A model generated the notes under the pieces. It ran no database searches and was not told the origin of the DNA. It was given only the letters and a program-made list of their open reading frames with translations. Position numbers and translations under genes: made by a program. From an uncultured Bacteroidota bacterium (GTDB lineage: Bacteria > Bacteroidota > Bacteroidia > Flavobacteriales > Flavobacteriaceae): 41,035 nucleotides of DNA. Shown one piece after another: positions 33,810-41,035 of this stretch (within the stretch, counting starts at the first letter, position 1; each line of letters begins with the position of its first letter). The stretch lies in NCBI GenBank assembly GCA_937136025.1, contig CAKZOC010000162.1, positions 1-41,035 on the forward strand, written 5' to 3'.

Positions 33810-34736
33810 ATGAAACGAATTCTCCTTGTAATCACGGTTCTGTTTGCCGGTCTCACATCCTACGGTCAGACGCTGGAAGAGCTTAAAGCCGCTAAAAAGC
33901 AAAAAGAAGACTCTGTCAGTGCTATTAACGGTCGAATCGGAGATTTGAAATCTCAAATCGATGCCTTCCCGGGATGGAAGTTCGGGGCCTTTGGTACCAT
34001 TGGAGCCAGTCTTTCAGGTTTCAACAATTGGTATGCGCAGGAGACTCCAAACAACTCCACCGGACGTATTGGGATCACTGTAAACCCCTATGCCAAATTG
34101 GACCGGGAGAAATACTTCTGGTACAATAATGCACAACTCAATATTGGGTGGGTCAAATTCGACGATAAGGACGATCCGGATGACCAGGATGGCTTTCGGC
34201 AGTCCAATGATGTATTTAATATTACCTCCCTTTTCGGGTACAACCTGACAAGTAAGTTAGCCGCTTCCACTTTAATGGAATACCGATCGACAATACTCAG
34301 TAATTTTAATGATCCCGGCTATCTCGATTTGGGTGTGGGAATCACCTGGAAGCCGATAGATGGCCTGATCATCGTTGCGCACCCTGCCAACTATAACTTC
34401 GTGTTCAGCAACGACAATACTATTTTCGATTCTTCCTTCGGGGCAAAGTTGTTGGCGAATTACAGCAAATCCATTGGAAAATTTAATTGGAAATCCCAGT
34501 TCTCAGCTTTTGCGAGTTATAAAGACAGCAACCTCTCCAACTGGACCTGGACCAATAATTTCGGCTACAAGGTCTGGAAGGATATCGGCCTCGGGTTTGA
34601 GTTCGGGCTTCGCGACAATAAACAGGAAGCCCTGAATTATGAGATCAATACCCTGGGCAATGCAGGGGCTACTTTTGACAATATAGATAACGACCTGCAG
34701 AGCTATTGGCTTTTTGGCCTTACCTATGACTTCTAA
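33810..34736 (+). CDS. DUF3078 family outer-membrane beta-barrel-like protein
   Basis: A 308-residue secreted protein. A signal peptide (MKRILLVITVLFAGLTSYG) is followed by a short coiled coil (LEELKAAKKQKEDSV) and then long amphipathic beta strands, ending in LFGLTYDF with a terminal Phe. This is the layout of DUF3078 outer-membrane barrels in flavobacteria. The function is unknown. It lies directly after the suf locus, 73 bases from DUF2480. Confidence 0.88.
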   Translation: MKRILLVITVLFAGLTSYGQTLEELKAAKKQKEDSVSAINGRIGDLKSQIDAFPGWKFGAFGTIGASLSGFNNWYAQETPNNSTGRIGITVNPYAKLDREKYFWYNNAQLNIGWVKFDDKDDPDDQDGFRQSNDVFNITSLFGYNLTSKLAASTLMEYRSTILSNFNDPGYLDLGVGITWKPIDGLIIVAHPANYNFVFSNDNTIFDSSFGAKLLANYSKSIGKFNWKSQFSAFASYKDSNLSNWTWTNNFGYKVWKDIGLGFEFGLRDNKQEALNYEINTLGNAGATFDNIDNDLQSYWLFGLTYDF

Positions 34737-34809
34737 AGATTCCTATCTTTAATCCGTTAGACAGGGGAGGAATCGAATTTTTCAGGATGTTCCTTTTCCA
34801 AACCAAGGG

Positions 34810-36039
34810 TTACTCTGAATCTTCCGAGGTATATTCATCCAGGTTCTCAGGGTAGAGGAAATTGTTATACGGGAATCGGCTAATATGGGTTTTGCGTACC
34901 TCCCGGTAGACTGTTTTGCGGAATTCATCGAGGTTTTCTTTGTTCAGGGCCGAAATAAATACAGCATTTCCCCCCATTTTATGCATCCACGTCTTACGCC
35001 ACTCCTCCATGGTGTAATGGCGGGACGTTCTTGGAGTGATCAGGTCATCTTCATCCAGCACTTCCGGCTCGTACAAATCAATCTTATTGAAAACCATCAC
35101 GGTCTGCTTATCGGCACAGTCAATCTCTGAGAGGATTTGATTGACCGAGGCAATATGGTCTTCAAAGCTCGGGTGTGAAATATCTACCACATGCAGGAGC
35201 AAATCGGCTTCCCGCACTTCATCGAGGGTGCTTTTGAAGCTTTCAACCAATTGCGTGGGCAGTTTCCGGATAAACCCAACGGTATCGCTGAGGAGGAAGG
35301 GCAGGTTGCCCAGGACTACCTTACGGACCGTAGTGTCGAGCGTTGCAAAGAGTTTGTTCTCGGCGAAAACCTCGCTCTTACTGATCACATTCATCAATGT
35401 GGATTTCCCCACATTGGTATACCCTACCAGGGCCACCCGGACCAGCGATCCACGGTTCCCCCTTTGGGTTTCCATTTGTTTATCGATCTGCTTAAGCTTC
35501 TTTTTCAGAAGGGATATCCGGTCGCGAACGATCCTCCGGTCGGTTTCAATTTCTGTTTCTCCCGGGCCGCGCATCCCGATTCCCCCGCGTTGCCGCTCCA
35601 GGTGGGTCCAAAGCCCCGTGAGCCTGGGCAAAAGATATTCATACTGGGCGAGTTCTACCTGCGTACGCGCATAGCTGGTGGTGGCACGCTGGGCGAAAAT
35701 ATCCAGAATTAAACCCGTTCGATCGAGGATTTTTACCCTAAGCTGTTTCTCGATGTTTCGCTGTTGCACCGGACTGAGCTCATCGTCAAAGATGACGGCT
35801 CCCACATCATTGTCGTGAACGAACTCCTCGATCTCTGCAATTTTCCCGCTGCCCACAAAGGTCTTGGGGTTGGGGGTGTCCACCCGCTGCACAAAACGAC
35901 CAACCACCTCTCCCCCTGCCGTATATGTAAGGAACTCGAGCTCATCCAGGTATTCCTTCAACTTATCTTCAGGCTGCTCCCGGGTGAGTATCCCCACCAG
36001 AACAGTTCTTTCGTAAGACATCGTCTTTATTTCCAGCAT
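34810..36039 (-). CDS. hflX: GTPase HflX
   Basis: A 409-residue ribosome-associated GTPase that splits stalled ribosomes. The start at 36039 (MLEIKTMSYE) is preferred to an ATG at 36057 that lies in the promoter. The N-terminal HflX domain contains NPKTFVGSGK and the linker RGGIGMRGPGETEIETDRR. The P-loop GYTNVGKS is at 206-213, with DTVGFIRKLP for switch II and NKID for guanine recognition. Convergent with DUF3078. Confidence 0.96.
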   Translation of the reverse strand: MLEIKTMSYERTVLVGILTREQPEDKLKEYLDELEFLTYTAGGEVVGRFVQRVDTPNPKTFVGSGKIAEIEEFVHDNDVGAVIFDDELSPVQQRNIEKQLRVKILDRTGLILDIFAQRATTSYARTQVELAQYEYLLPRLTGLWTHLERQRGGIGMRGPGETEIETDRRIVRDRISLLKKKLKQIDKQMETQRGNRGSLVRVALVGYTNVGKSTLMNVISKSEVFAENKLFATLDTTVRKVVLGNLPFLLSDTVGFIRKLPTQLVESFKSTLDEVREADLLLHVVDISHPSFEDHIASVNQILSEIDCADKQTVMVFNKIDLYEPEVLDEDDLITPRTSRHYTMEEWRKTWMHKMGGNAVFISALNKENLDEFRKTVYREVRKTHISRFPYNNFLYPENLDEYTSEDSE

Positions 36040-36056
36040 AGCATCAAAATCTACCA

Positions 36057-36064
36057 CAAAACTA
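36057..36064 (-). promoter_or_regulatory. -7 box for hflX
   Basis: On the minus strand TAGTTTTG (36064-36057) matches TAnnTTTG exactly, 17 bases before the chosen hflX ATG. It overlaps the alternative ATG at 36057, which argues against that start. No -33 TTG is seen at 19-21 bases. Confidence 0.45.
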
Positions 36065-36126
36065 CGGAATCACAACCAAGTCTTTTTGTATTTTTAAACG
36101 CTCCCCTGTGCCCTAAAGCAGATCCT

Positions 36127-37089
36127 ATGACAACACCCGCATCCGATAGCGTTATCGTCGGGTTCTACAACCTTGAGAATTTATTTGATCCGACAGATGC
36201 GCATGGTGTCCTTGATGACGATTTTACACCGGTTGGCCAAAAGCATTGGACCCCGAAACGGTATGAGAAAAAACTACGGCATATTGGTCAAACCATTTCG
36301 CGTCTTGGAAGTCTGAGCGCCGTGGAGTATCCGGTCTTAATGGGGCTGGCCGAATTGGAAAACGATAAAGTTCTCGATGACCTGCTGGAAATGGAATCCA
36401 TGAAGAAAAATGGCATGGACTTCATCCACTACGATTCCCCGGACGAACGCGGGATTGACAATGCCCTGCTCTATCACCGGGATTTTTTTGAGCCGGAACA
36501 CTGCGAGCCACTACCGGTTCTTATATACAATGAAGATGGCAGTCGGGATTATACACGTGATATTACTTATGTGCGCGGAAACCTCAACGGAGAACGTGTA
36601 CACGTCTTCGTCAATCATTGGCCATCCCGCAGGGACGGCATGCCGGAAACCGATTCCAAACGAATAACCGCAGCCGCAACACTTCTTTCGTTTATGGAAA
36701 CCCTGGAAGCGGAAGAAGAAAACCCGAACTATCTCATTATGGGGGATTTTAACGATGGCCCGGATTCCAAAAGCATACAGCACCTCGTGGGCGAAAAGCC
36801 GCTCTACAATCCCATGGAGACCCTCCAAAGTCCAAACCGGGGAAGTGCCAACTACAGGGGTGAGTGGTCTGTTTTTGATCAAATCATTCTCTCACACTCC
36901 TTCCTCAAGACCCATCCGGGAACCCATACCTTCGATGAGGCCGATATTTTCGATGCGCATTTCCTTCAGGAGTGGAAACAACCCTACAAAGGAAAACCTT
37001 TCAGGACTTTCGTGGGACAAAAATACCTGGGCGGCTATTCCGACCACTTCCCGGTTTACGTCCTGCTGCGGTACCACAACCTGCTTTAG
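36127..37089 (+). CDS. Endonuclease/exonuclease/phosphatase family protein
   Basis: A 320-residue protein. The ATG at 36127 starts MTTPASDSVIVGFYNLENLF, the first strand of the DNase I-like fold; the much longer frame that extends upstream overlaps hflX and is an artefact. Key residues are the Glu-containing FYNLENLF, Glu in GLAELENDK, VNHWPSR, MGDFNDGPDS and YSDHFPVYV, giving the metal-binding and catalytic set. A nuclease or phosphodiesterase function is likely; the substrate is not known. No signal peptide. It is divergent from hflX. Confidence 0.9.
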   Translation: MTTPASDSVIVGFYNLENLFDPTDAHGVLDDDFTPVGQKHWTPKRYEKKLRHIGQTISRLGSLSAVEYPVLMGLAELENDKVLDDLLEMESMKKNGMDFIHYDSPDERGIDNALLYHRDFFEPEHCEPLPVLIYNEDGSRDYTRDITYVRGNLNGERVHVFVNHWPSRRDGMPETDSKRITAAATLLSFMETLEAEEENPNYLIMGDFNDGPDSKSIQHLVGEKPLYNPMETLQSPNRGSANYRGEWSVFDQIILSHSFLKTHPGTHTFDEADIFDAHFLQEWKQPYKGKPFRTFVGQKYLGGYSDHFPVYVLLRYHNLL

Positions 37090-37092
37090 GGT

Positions 37093-37347
37093 TTATGCAG
37101 TGATTTGTATAATCTTATCCTCACTTAAAAGTTGTTCACCTCTAAGTTTGAGAAACACCTGTGCTGTCGTAATTACATCCAGTTCGCAGTATTTGGCGAT
37201 GCGCCCGATATCCCCCTCTTCATAATATACCGATCGGATTTGACTGCCATCAAGATCTTGTTTAGGGGAGGGGATGCCCAGTATATAAGCAAGTAACCTC
37301 AGAGAGGTGTAGTGCTTAAAATCTCCGAATTTCCAGAAGTATAATTT
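37093..37347 (-). pseudogene. 5'-truncated remnant of a 3'-5' exonuclease (PolB-like DNA_pol_B_exo2)
   Basis: A minus-strand frame of about 84 codons is open from 37347 to a TAA at 37095-37093 but has no start. It reads FWKFGDFKHYTSLRLLAYIL near the broken end and continues GIPSPKQDLDGSQI, YYEEGDIGRIAKYCELDVIT and TTAQVFLKLRGEQL. This is the C-terminal end of Bacteroidota 3'-5' exonucleases of the predicted PolB-exonuclease-like family, where the Tyr and Asp of the last motif bind metal. The N-terminal two thirds of the family length is missing and an in-frame stop (37350-37348) lies at the break. The sequence beyond is more AT-rich. Confidence 0.75.
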
Positions 37348-37469
37348 TTAAACACTAACAACGAAGCGTATCCTTTCTATACTGCTCATGATTCAGCAAC
37401 GGTTATCACACCCTGTTCGCAATACATGATTTTGGTAAGGATATGCCTGCCACTTTAGCTATGCCTGAT
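37348..37469. other. Junction segment after exonuclease remnant
   Basis: About 120 bases between the broken exonuclease and the lipoprotein gene. No gene, RNA or repeat is recognised. It marks the start of the less GC-rich accessory stretch. Confidence 0.4.
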
Positions 37470-38063
37470 TTACTTGGGTTTTGAATATTCGATTAATTCC
37501 TCTACGTACAAAAAATCCCCTTGCTTTTGAGTAAGTTTAAGGAAACTTTTAACGGCCGGTGCATATAGCCAAACTTCCTCTTCATCTGCACTATAACCCC
37601 TGGAATTGGTGATTTTACCTGTATATTTAATGGTGTAGGCCATAAATGTACCCGCCTCAACTGTCTCTTCCTGGTATGAAAGTACTTCGGCATCCTGACT
37701 TTGGTTTCCCGTTGTTCCATCCTGGCTGGTCCAACTATTTTCATATTTCCACTTTTTACTCACTTCCAAAGGCCAGTCGTACTTAGGTGTATCGCTTTCT
37801 TCTGGTTTAACAATCTCGGTAACGGGAATGGTGTCTTTCCCAATGGTCATTCCCAAAACTCCGTCAATACTGACTATTTCTCTTGTATCTTTCCCATCCG
37901 AGCGCACTTCTCCTTCAGTAGTCACACCCTTATATTTCCAGACCCATTTCTCACCGAGCTGATAATCAGTTAGAGTTGGCTGGTTGGTTGTATTGGGTTT
38001 AGTTGAGTCGTTACACGCACTAATTAACACTAAGGTCAGTAATAGTAGAATTTGATTTTTCAT
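37470..38063 (-). CDS. Hypothetical lipoprotein
   Basis: A 197-residue lipoprotein with signal MKNQILLLLTLVLISACND and a lipobox ending at Cys17. A Thr-rich linker follows, then a Trp- and Tyr-rich beta-strand domain (GEKWVWKYKGVT, SKKWKYENSW, EEVWLYAPAVKSFLKLTQ) that looks like an extracytoplasmic lipid- or ligand-binding fold. I do not recognise the family. It lies in an AT-rich accessory stretch next to the DUF6090 gene, on the same strand. Confidence 0.75.
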   Translation of the reverse strand: MKNQILLLLTLVLISACNDSTKPNTTNQPTLTDYQLGEKWVWKYKGVTTEGEVRSDGKDTREIVSIDGVLGMTIGKDTIPVTEIVKPEESDTPKYDWPLEVSKKWKYENSWTSQDGTTGNQSQDAEVLSYQEETVEAGTFMAYTIKYTGKITNSRGYSADEEEVWLYAPAVKSFLKLTQKQGDFLYVEELIEYSKPK

Positions 38064-38127
38064 TTTATTTCTTTAGACCTATATGGCGTGTTAGATTAAA
38101 ATTTGTTACAAATATTATAGGCCTAGG

Positions 38128-38853
38128 TTATTCTAATGATTGATATTCATTATCTATGAGCTCAATTAACTCTGTAATTCTCCTTTTTAATAAAACTGAT
38201 TGCCTTGTGTAATAATTAAGTTGTCCAGATGAAATATAAATGTCAGCTAATATTCGTTTGTCAGTAATTTTTATAGGTGAGCCAAAATCACCATATTTTA
38301 TTTCATAAGCATATTTATTTCGTAAATCATTAGAACGATCCAATACATCCTCTCCAATGGTTATGATATTTTGGGCTTCCAATTCATAGATATTCTGAAT
38401 ATTATTAAATAGCCCACGATTGCTTATAATGTTTGATTTTCCTTCAGATATCATGGAATTATAAGTTCCAATTTTTGGTCGAAATTTTCTGTCTGTAAAG
38501 AAAATATATTCTAATTCAGATACTCCTGCTACTTTAGGAAGCTCACCAATAATTTCTTCGAATATAAAGTCAATAGTAGAGTCTTGAGACATTAATTGAG
38601 CAATTCGCCACTTGTGATCTTGAATGACTTGAGACAACAATAATGTATCTTGAATTAAATCACTCTTTATTTCTTTTAGATAGACTTTCTCTGCATCTCG
38701 TGTTTTTTTTAATTCATTAGAATTATTTATGCTTAGCGCAATTAAAATTCCAATAACGACTAGTATAATTTCTCCAATAGCATAAAGAATATATTTAATG
38801 ACCTTATTATCTCTAATCATACTTTGTCTTATTTTTCTAAAGAGTTTTGTCAT
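38128..38853 (-). CDS. DUF6090 family membrane protein
   Basis: A 241-residue protein starting MTKLFRKIRQSMIRDNKVIK with one membrane helix (about residues 22-44, LYAIGEIILVVIGILIALSI), the hallmark of DUF6090. The remaining residues are a helical, charged extracytoplasmic domain. DUF6090 proteins are common in flavobacteria, often in repeated copies, and have no assigned function. The gene is strikingly AT-rich compared with the rest of the window, suggesting recent transfer. Confidence 0.88.
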   Translation of the reverse strand: MTKLFRKIRQSMIRDNKVIKYILYAIGEIILVVIGILIALSINNSNELKKTRDAEKVYLKEIKSDLIQDTLLLSQVIQDHKWRIAQLMSQDSTIDFIFEEIIGELPKVAGVSELEYIFFTDRKFRPKIGTYNSMISEGKSNIISNRGLFNNIQNIYELEAQNIITIGEDVLDRSNDLRNKYAYEIKYGDFGSPIKITDKRILADIYISSGQLNYYTRQSVLLKRRITELIELIDNEYQSLE

Positions 38854-39136
38854 TGGTTAATGGTTGGTCCCGTCCCCATAATTATCGGGAGCCATCGGGA
38901 ATGAAGCACAACATTTGAATTAAGTTAATAACTATATATTTCTCCACTATTCCAGGAAAGTAAATAGAGCGTCTAAATATAAACAATCTCTTCCTGCGTT
39001 AATACCCCCTCATTCCTCGCAATAGCTGCGAGTTGAACTGATTTCATTTTTTGCTGATTTGATGCGAACCTTGTCTCATTATTTATAAGAGGAGTGCTGA
39101 TAGCTGTAAAATCAATTATCAGAAAAAATTTTAGCT
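38854..39136. other. Intergenic stretch with a possible minus-strand remnant
   Basis: No full gene. On the minus strand a frame ending at a TAG (38975-38973) reads VQLAAIARNEGVLTQEEI near its end and stays open upstream into the 3' end of the peptidase gene in another frame. It could be the tail of a lost gene or chance. Nothing else is recognised. Confidence 0.25.
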
Positions 39137-40435
39137 CTAACCTTGATTTTCTCGAGCTAAAAGAATACTAATAGGTATATCACCGTGTTGCAGCATGCGC
39201 TTATGAAAATCTTTGAAATTAAAACCTTCCTGTTTTTTTGCGTTCTCCAGTAATGAAAGCAAGGCTGCTTCCCCGTATTTATAGGTGATCACCTGGGCAG
39301 GCCAACGTTTCATCCTGGCGATCTCACGTTTGGCGATATCTTCCTGGTCTTCAATGTGGGCGTTCCAAAAGGCTAGAGCTTTTTCATCGGACCAGCCGCG
39401 GTAGTTGATCCCAATATCCAAACAGACCCGGACCGAACGGATCAGGTCCCATTCCCATTTGCCGTACTCATCATACATATCAGTATAGGCATCAAGCTCT
39501 TCACCCAGGTGCTCCACATAGGCACCCCAACCTTCTAGAAATCCGGGGTACCAGAAAAGCTCCTGAATTTCAGACCTTTTTACAATACGGTTTAATGAGC
39601 CCTGATAGTGGTGTCCGGGAATGGCTTCGTGAACATAGAACCAGCCCAGCTGTCTGCGGTTAAATGGCTTGTCAAAGAGGTTGTAATAAAAGGTGTTATT
39701 GCTGTAATAAGCTGGGGCGTGAGCCAAGGCAGGATTGCTTCCCCGATCAATTGCTACGTCTGGGATCCGGTCCAGATATGGAAACATCTTAGGAGCAAGT
39801 TTAGCGACTTTCTTTTTTACTTCTTCAAAAGCCGTTTGCACCTTTTCAGGCTCTGTTATCAGGAATCTATCCACATTTAAGTAGGTTTCAAAGGCATCCT
39901 TAGACAAGCCAGTGCTTAGCTGAATGCGCTGCATATTGGCCTTGACCTTTTTGATTTCTGACACACCGAATTCAAACAATTCCTGGGGTGTGACTGACCT
40001 GTCTACCCATTTTTTAAGCAAATAGGAGTACCAATCTTTACCATTAGGGGTGGAGTAAATGCTCTTATTGCCATCAAGAGGAGTTTTGGGGTCCCACTTT
40101 TTTTCCAAGCTTAACCTTTGCTGGTTAAGGGCTATCTCATAACTCATTATCTGGTAATCCAAGAGGTCTTCATCAGGCAGCTCCTTAGGATCTATTGACT
40201 TTAACCTAACCAGCATTTGATCAAAGAACTGCTGCTGTTTTTCGAGCTGCGTTTTTGATCGGATCGACTCCAAATTGCTTGTATAATCAATCTGAAATGC
40301 AGGGATACTAAGGCGCGTATATCCATTATAGAAATCCTCTTTTAAGGCTGAAAAACCCGATCTACTATCAGCCTGAATAAACAGTGACAGTATCAAGCTT
40401 GTGATCAGGTATAGTTTTAAGTTTTGGAGTTTCAT
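39137..40435 (-). CDS. DUF885 family metallopeptidase-like protein
   Basis: A 432-residue protein with a signal peptide (MKLQNLKLYLITSLILSLF...). The zinc-binding-type motif HEAIPGHHYQ matches DUF885, with downstream ELFWYPGFLEGWGAYVEHLG carrying the Glu and FWNAHIEDQEDIAKREIARM in the C-terminal part. The related family includes secreted Zn-dependent carboxypeptidase- or oligopeptidase-like enzymes. It is shorter than many DUF885 proteins (often 550-600 residues), mainly at the N-terminus. It lies 11 bases after the trypsin-like protease gene, forming an operon. Confidence 0.88.
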   Translation of the reverse strand: MKLQNLKLYLITSLILSLFIQADSRSGFSALKEDFYNGYTRLSIPAFQIDYTSNLESIRSKTQLEKQQQFFDQMLVRLKSIDPKELPDEDLLDYQIMSYEIALNQQRLSLEKKWDPKTPLDGNKSIYSTPNGKDWYSYLLKKWVDRSVTPQELFEFGVSEIKKVKANMQRIQLSTGLSKDAFETYLNVDRFLITEPEKVQTAFEEVKKKVAKLAPKMFPYLDRIPDVAIDRGSNPALAHAPAYYSNNTFYYNLFDKPFNRRQLGWFYVHEAIPGHHYQGSLNRIVKRSEIQELFWYPGFLEGWGAYVEHLGEELDAYTDMYDEYGKWEWDLIRSVRVCLDIGINYRGWSDEKALAFWNAHIEDQEDIAKREIARMKRWPAQVITYKYGEAALLSLLENAKKQEGFNFKDFHKRMLQHGDIPISILLARENQG

Positions 40436-40446
40436 AGAGAAATGCC

Positions 40447-41035
40447 TTATTCAGCCTTTATGACTTGTTTAAAATAGTCCAGAGAGGCTGGTTCAAAGAT
40501 CTGCTTGCCTAATTCCTTGTTGAAGTAGCCCATAGAAACTATCCCCACCAGATCTCCGTTTTTATCCACGACGGGTCCGCCGCTGCATCCGCCGTAATTG
40601 CCTTTTGGAACATTCAGGCTCAAGTTACCATCTTTAGTAAACCCGGTAAACTTGCCTTTGACTTTTACCGGTTCTTCAGAATCATAAGGAAAACCCATAA
40701 AGAAGACTTCTTCGCCTGTTTTCAAAGGGGTTTCCCTGATCGAATGAACTTTTGCGGTTTTGGGCAGCGCCTCCTTAATTTCGAAAACCAGCCAATCACC
40801 CTTGGGGGGCATAGCTATCGCTTCTTCTTTATCTTCATTGATCAGTTTTCCCAGTTCAATGTTGTTTGAAGAACTATTTACAGAGCGCAAGGTCCATGAC
40901 TTAAGTTCATCTCCAAAACTGACTGTCTTCATGCTTTCGGTCTTGGCAAAGAAAAGCACATGCTTGGCCGTGATGCCGTAAACTTTCTTCCCATGTTTAA
41001 GCAAAAAGCCACTTCCTGCATGGGCATTATCAAAT
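40447..41035 (-). CDS. Trypsin-like serine protease (5' end outside window)
   Basis: The frame runs off the window, so the N-terminus is missing; at least 195 residues are present. The text upstream of the TTG at 41004 reads DNAHAGSGFLLKHGKKVYGI, so that TTG is not the start. The catalytic triad can be seen: His in ITAKHV, Asp in KGDWLVFEI, and Ser in GGCSGGPVVDKNGDLVGIVS. A chymotrypsin-fold domain of the HtrA/trypsin-like type is likely. It probably shares a transcript with the DUF885 peptidase. Confidence 0.85.
   Translation of the reverse strand, partial: FDNAHAGSGFLLKHGKKVYGITAKHVLFFAKTESMKTVSFGDELKSWTLRSVNSSSNNIELGKLINEDKEEAIAMPPKGDWLVFEIKEALPKTAKVHSIRETPLKTGEEVFFMGFPYDSEEPVKVKGKFTGFTKDGNLSLNVPKGNYGGCSGGPVVDKNGDLVGIVSMGYFNKELGKQIFEPASLDYFKQVIKAE

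Noticed and set aside
35764-36126. Upstream extension of the endonuclease/exonuclease/phosphatase frame
   Set aside because: The extension overlaps hflX and its promoter region; the protein fold begins at the ATG at 36127.
1-41035. tRNA, rRNA, CRISPR arrays, insertion sequences, prophage
   Set aside because: No cloverleaf, ribosomal RNA motif, regularly spaced repeats, transposase, integrase or phage structural gene was recognised in a reading of both strands.

Overview
The window looks like chromosome of a Flavobacteriaceae-type Bacteroidota. The evidence is the family content (DUF2480, DUF3078, DUF3109, DUF6090, a LytTR regulator next to a TPR-LytS kinase, a PA0069-type radical SAM protein), several TAnnTTTG promoter boxes typical of Bacteroidota, weak Shine-Dalgarno sites, and frequent TTG/GTG starts. 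I see no rRNA, tRNA, CRISPR array, insertion sequence or prophage.

Layout. (1) 1-4370: a sugar-oxidation and isomerisation cluster. A Tat-type TIM-barrel lipoprotein (cut by the window edge) is divergent from a GMC flavoprotein, its gluconate-dehydrogenase-subunit-3-like partner, and a Tat-exported protein of the hydroxypyruvate isomerase family. A related Tat-exported Gfo/Idh/MocA oxidoreductase lies at 15628. (2) 4371-8588: a gene-poor gap with possible decay, a two-gene operon of small membrane or secreted proteins, then a LytTR response regulator and its TPR histidine kinase. (3) 8578-17052: mostly housekeeping genes (DUF3109, MarC, S41 protease with dCMP deaminase, HupE/UreJ-like, TerB-DnaJ, bacilliredoxin, PlsC, HD hydrolase). 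(4) 17067-25612: radical SAM protein, an unknown secreted protein, a HemJ / NtrY-like kinase / crotonase operon, BrnQ and ThiL. (5) 25886-34736: a suf Fe-S assembly locus (sufA, sufB, an MBL-fold lipoprotein, sufC, sufD, sufS, sufE, sufT) followed by DUF2480 and DUF3078. It is divided by at least three promoter-like sites (before sufA, sufS and sufE), a hairpin between sufA and sufB, and a 355-bp gap with a beta-barrel-like remnant between sufD and sufS. (6) 34810-37089: hflX and a divergent endonuclease/exonuclease/phosphatase. (7) 37093-41035: a 5'-truncated 3'-5' exonuclease remnant abuts a markedly more AT-rich stretch with a lipoprotein and a DUF6090 gene, followed by a DUF885 metallopeptidase and a trypsin-like protease cut by the window edge.

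The most interesting points are the predicted seven-ligand metallo-beta-lactamase-fold lipoprotein packed between sufB and sufC, the exported sugar-enzyme set including a Hyi-like enzyme with a Tat signal, and the broken exonuclease marking the edge of an accessory segment. I did not find a clearly new defence or mobile system.
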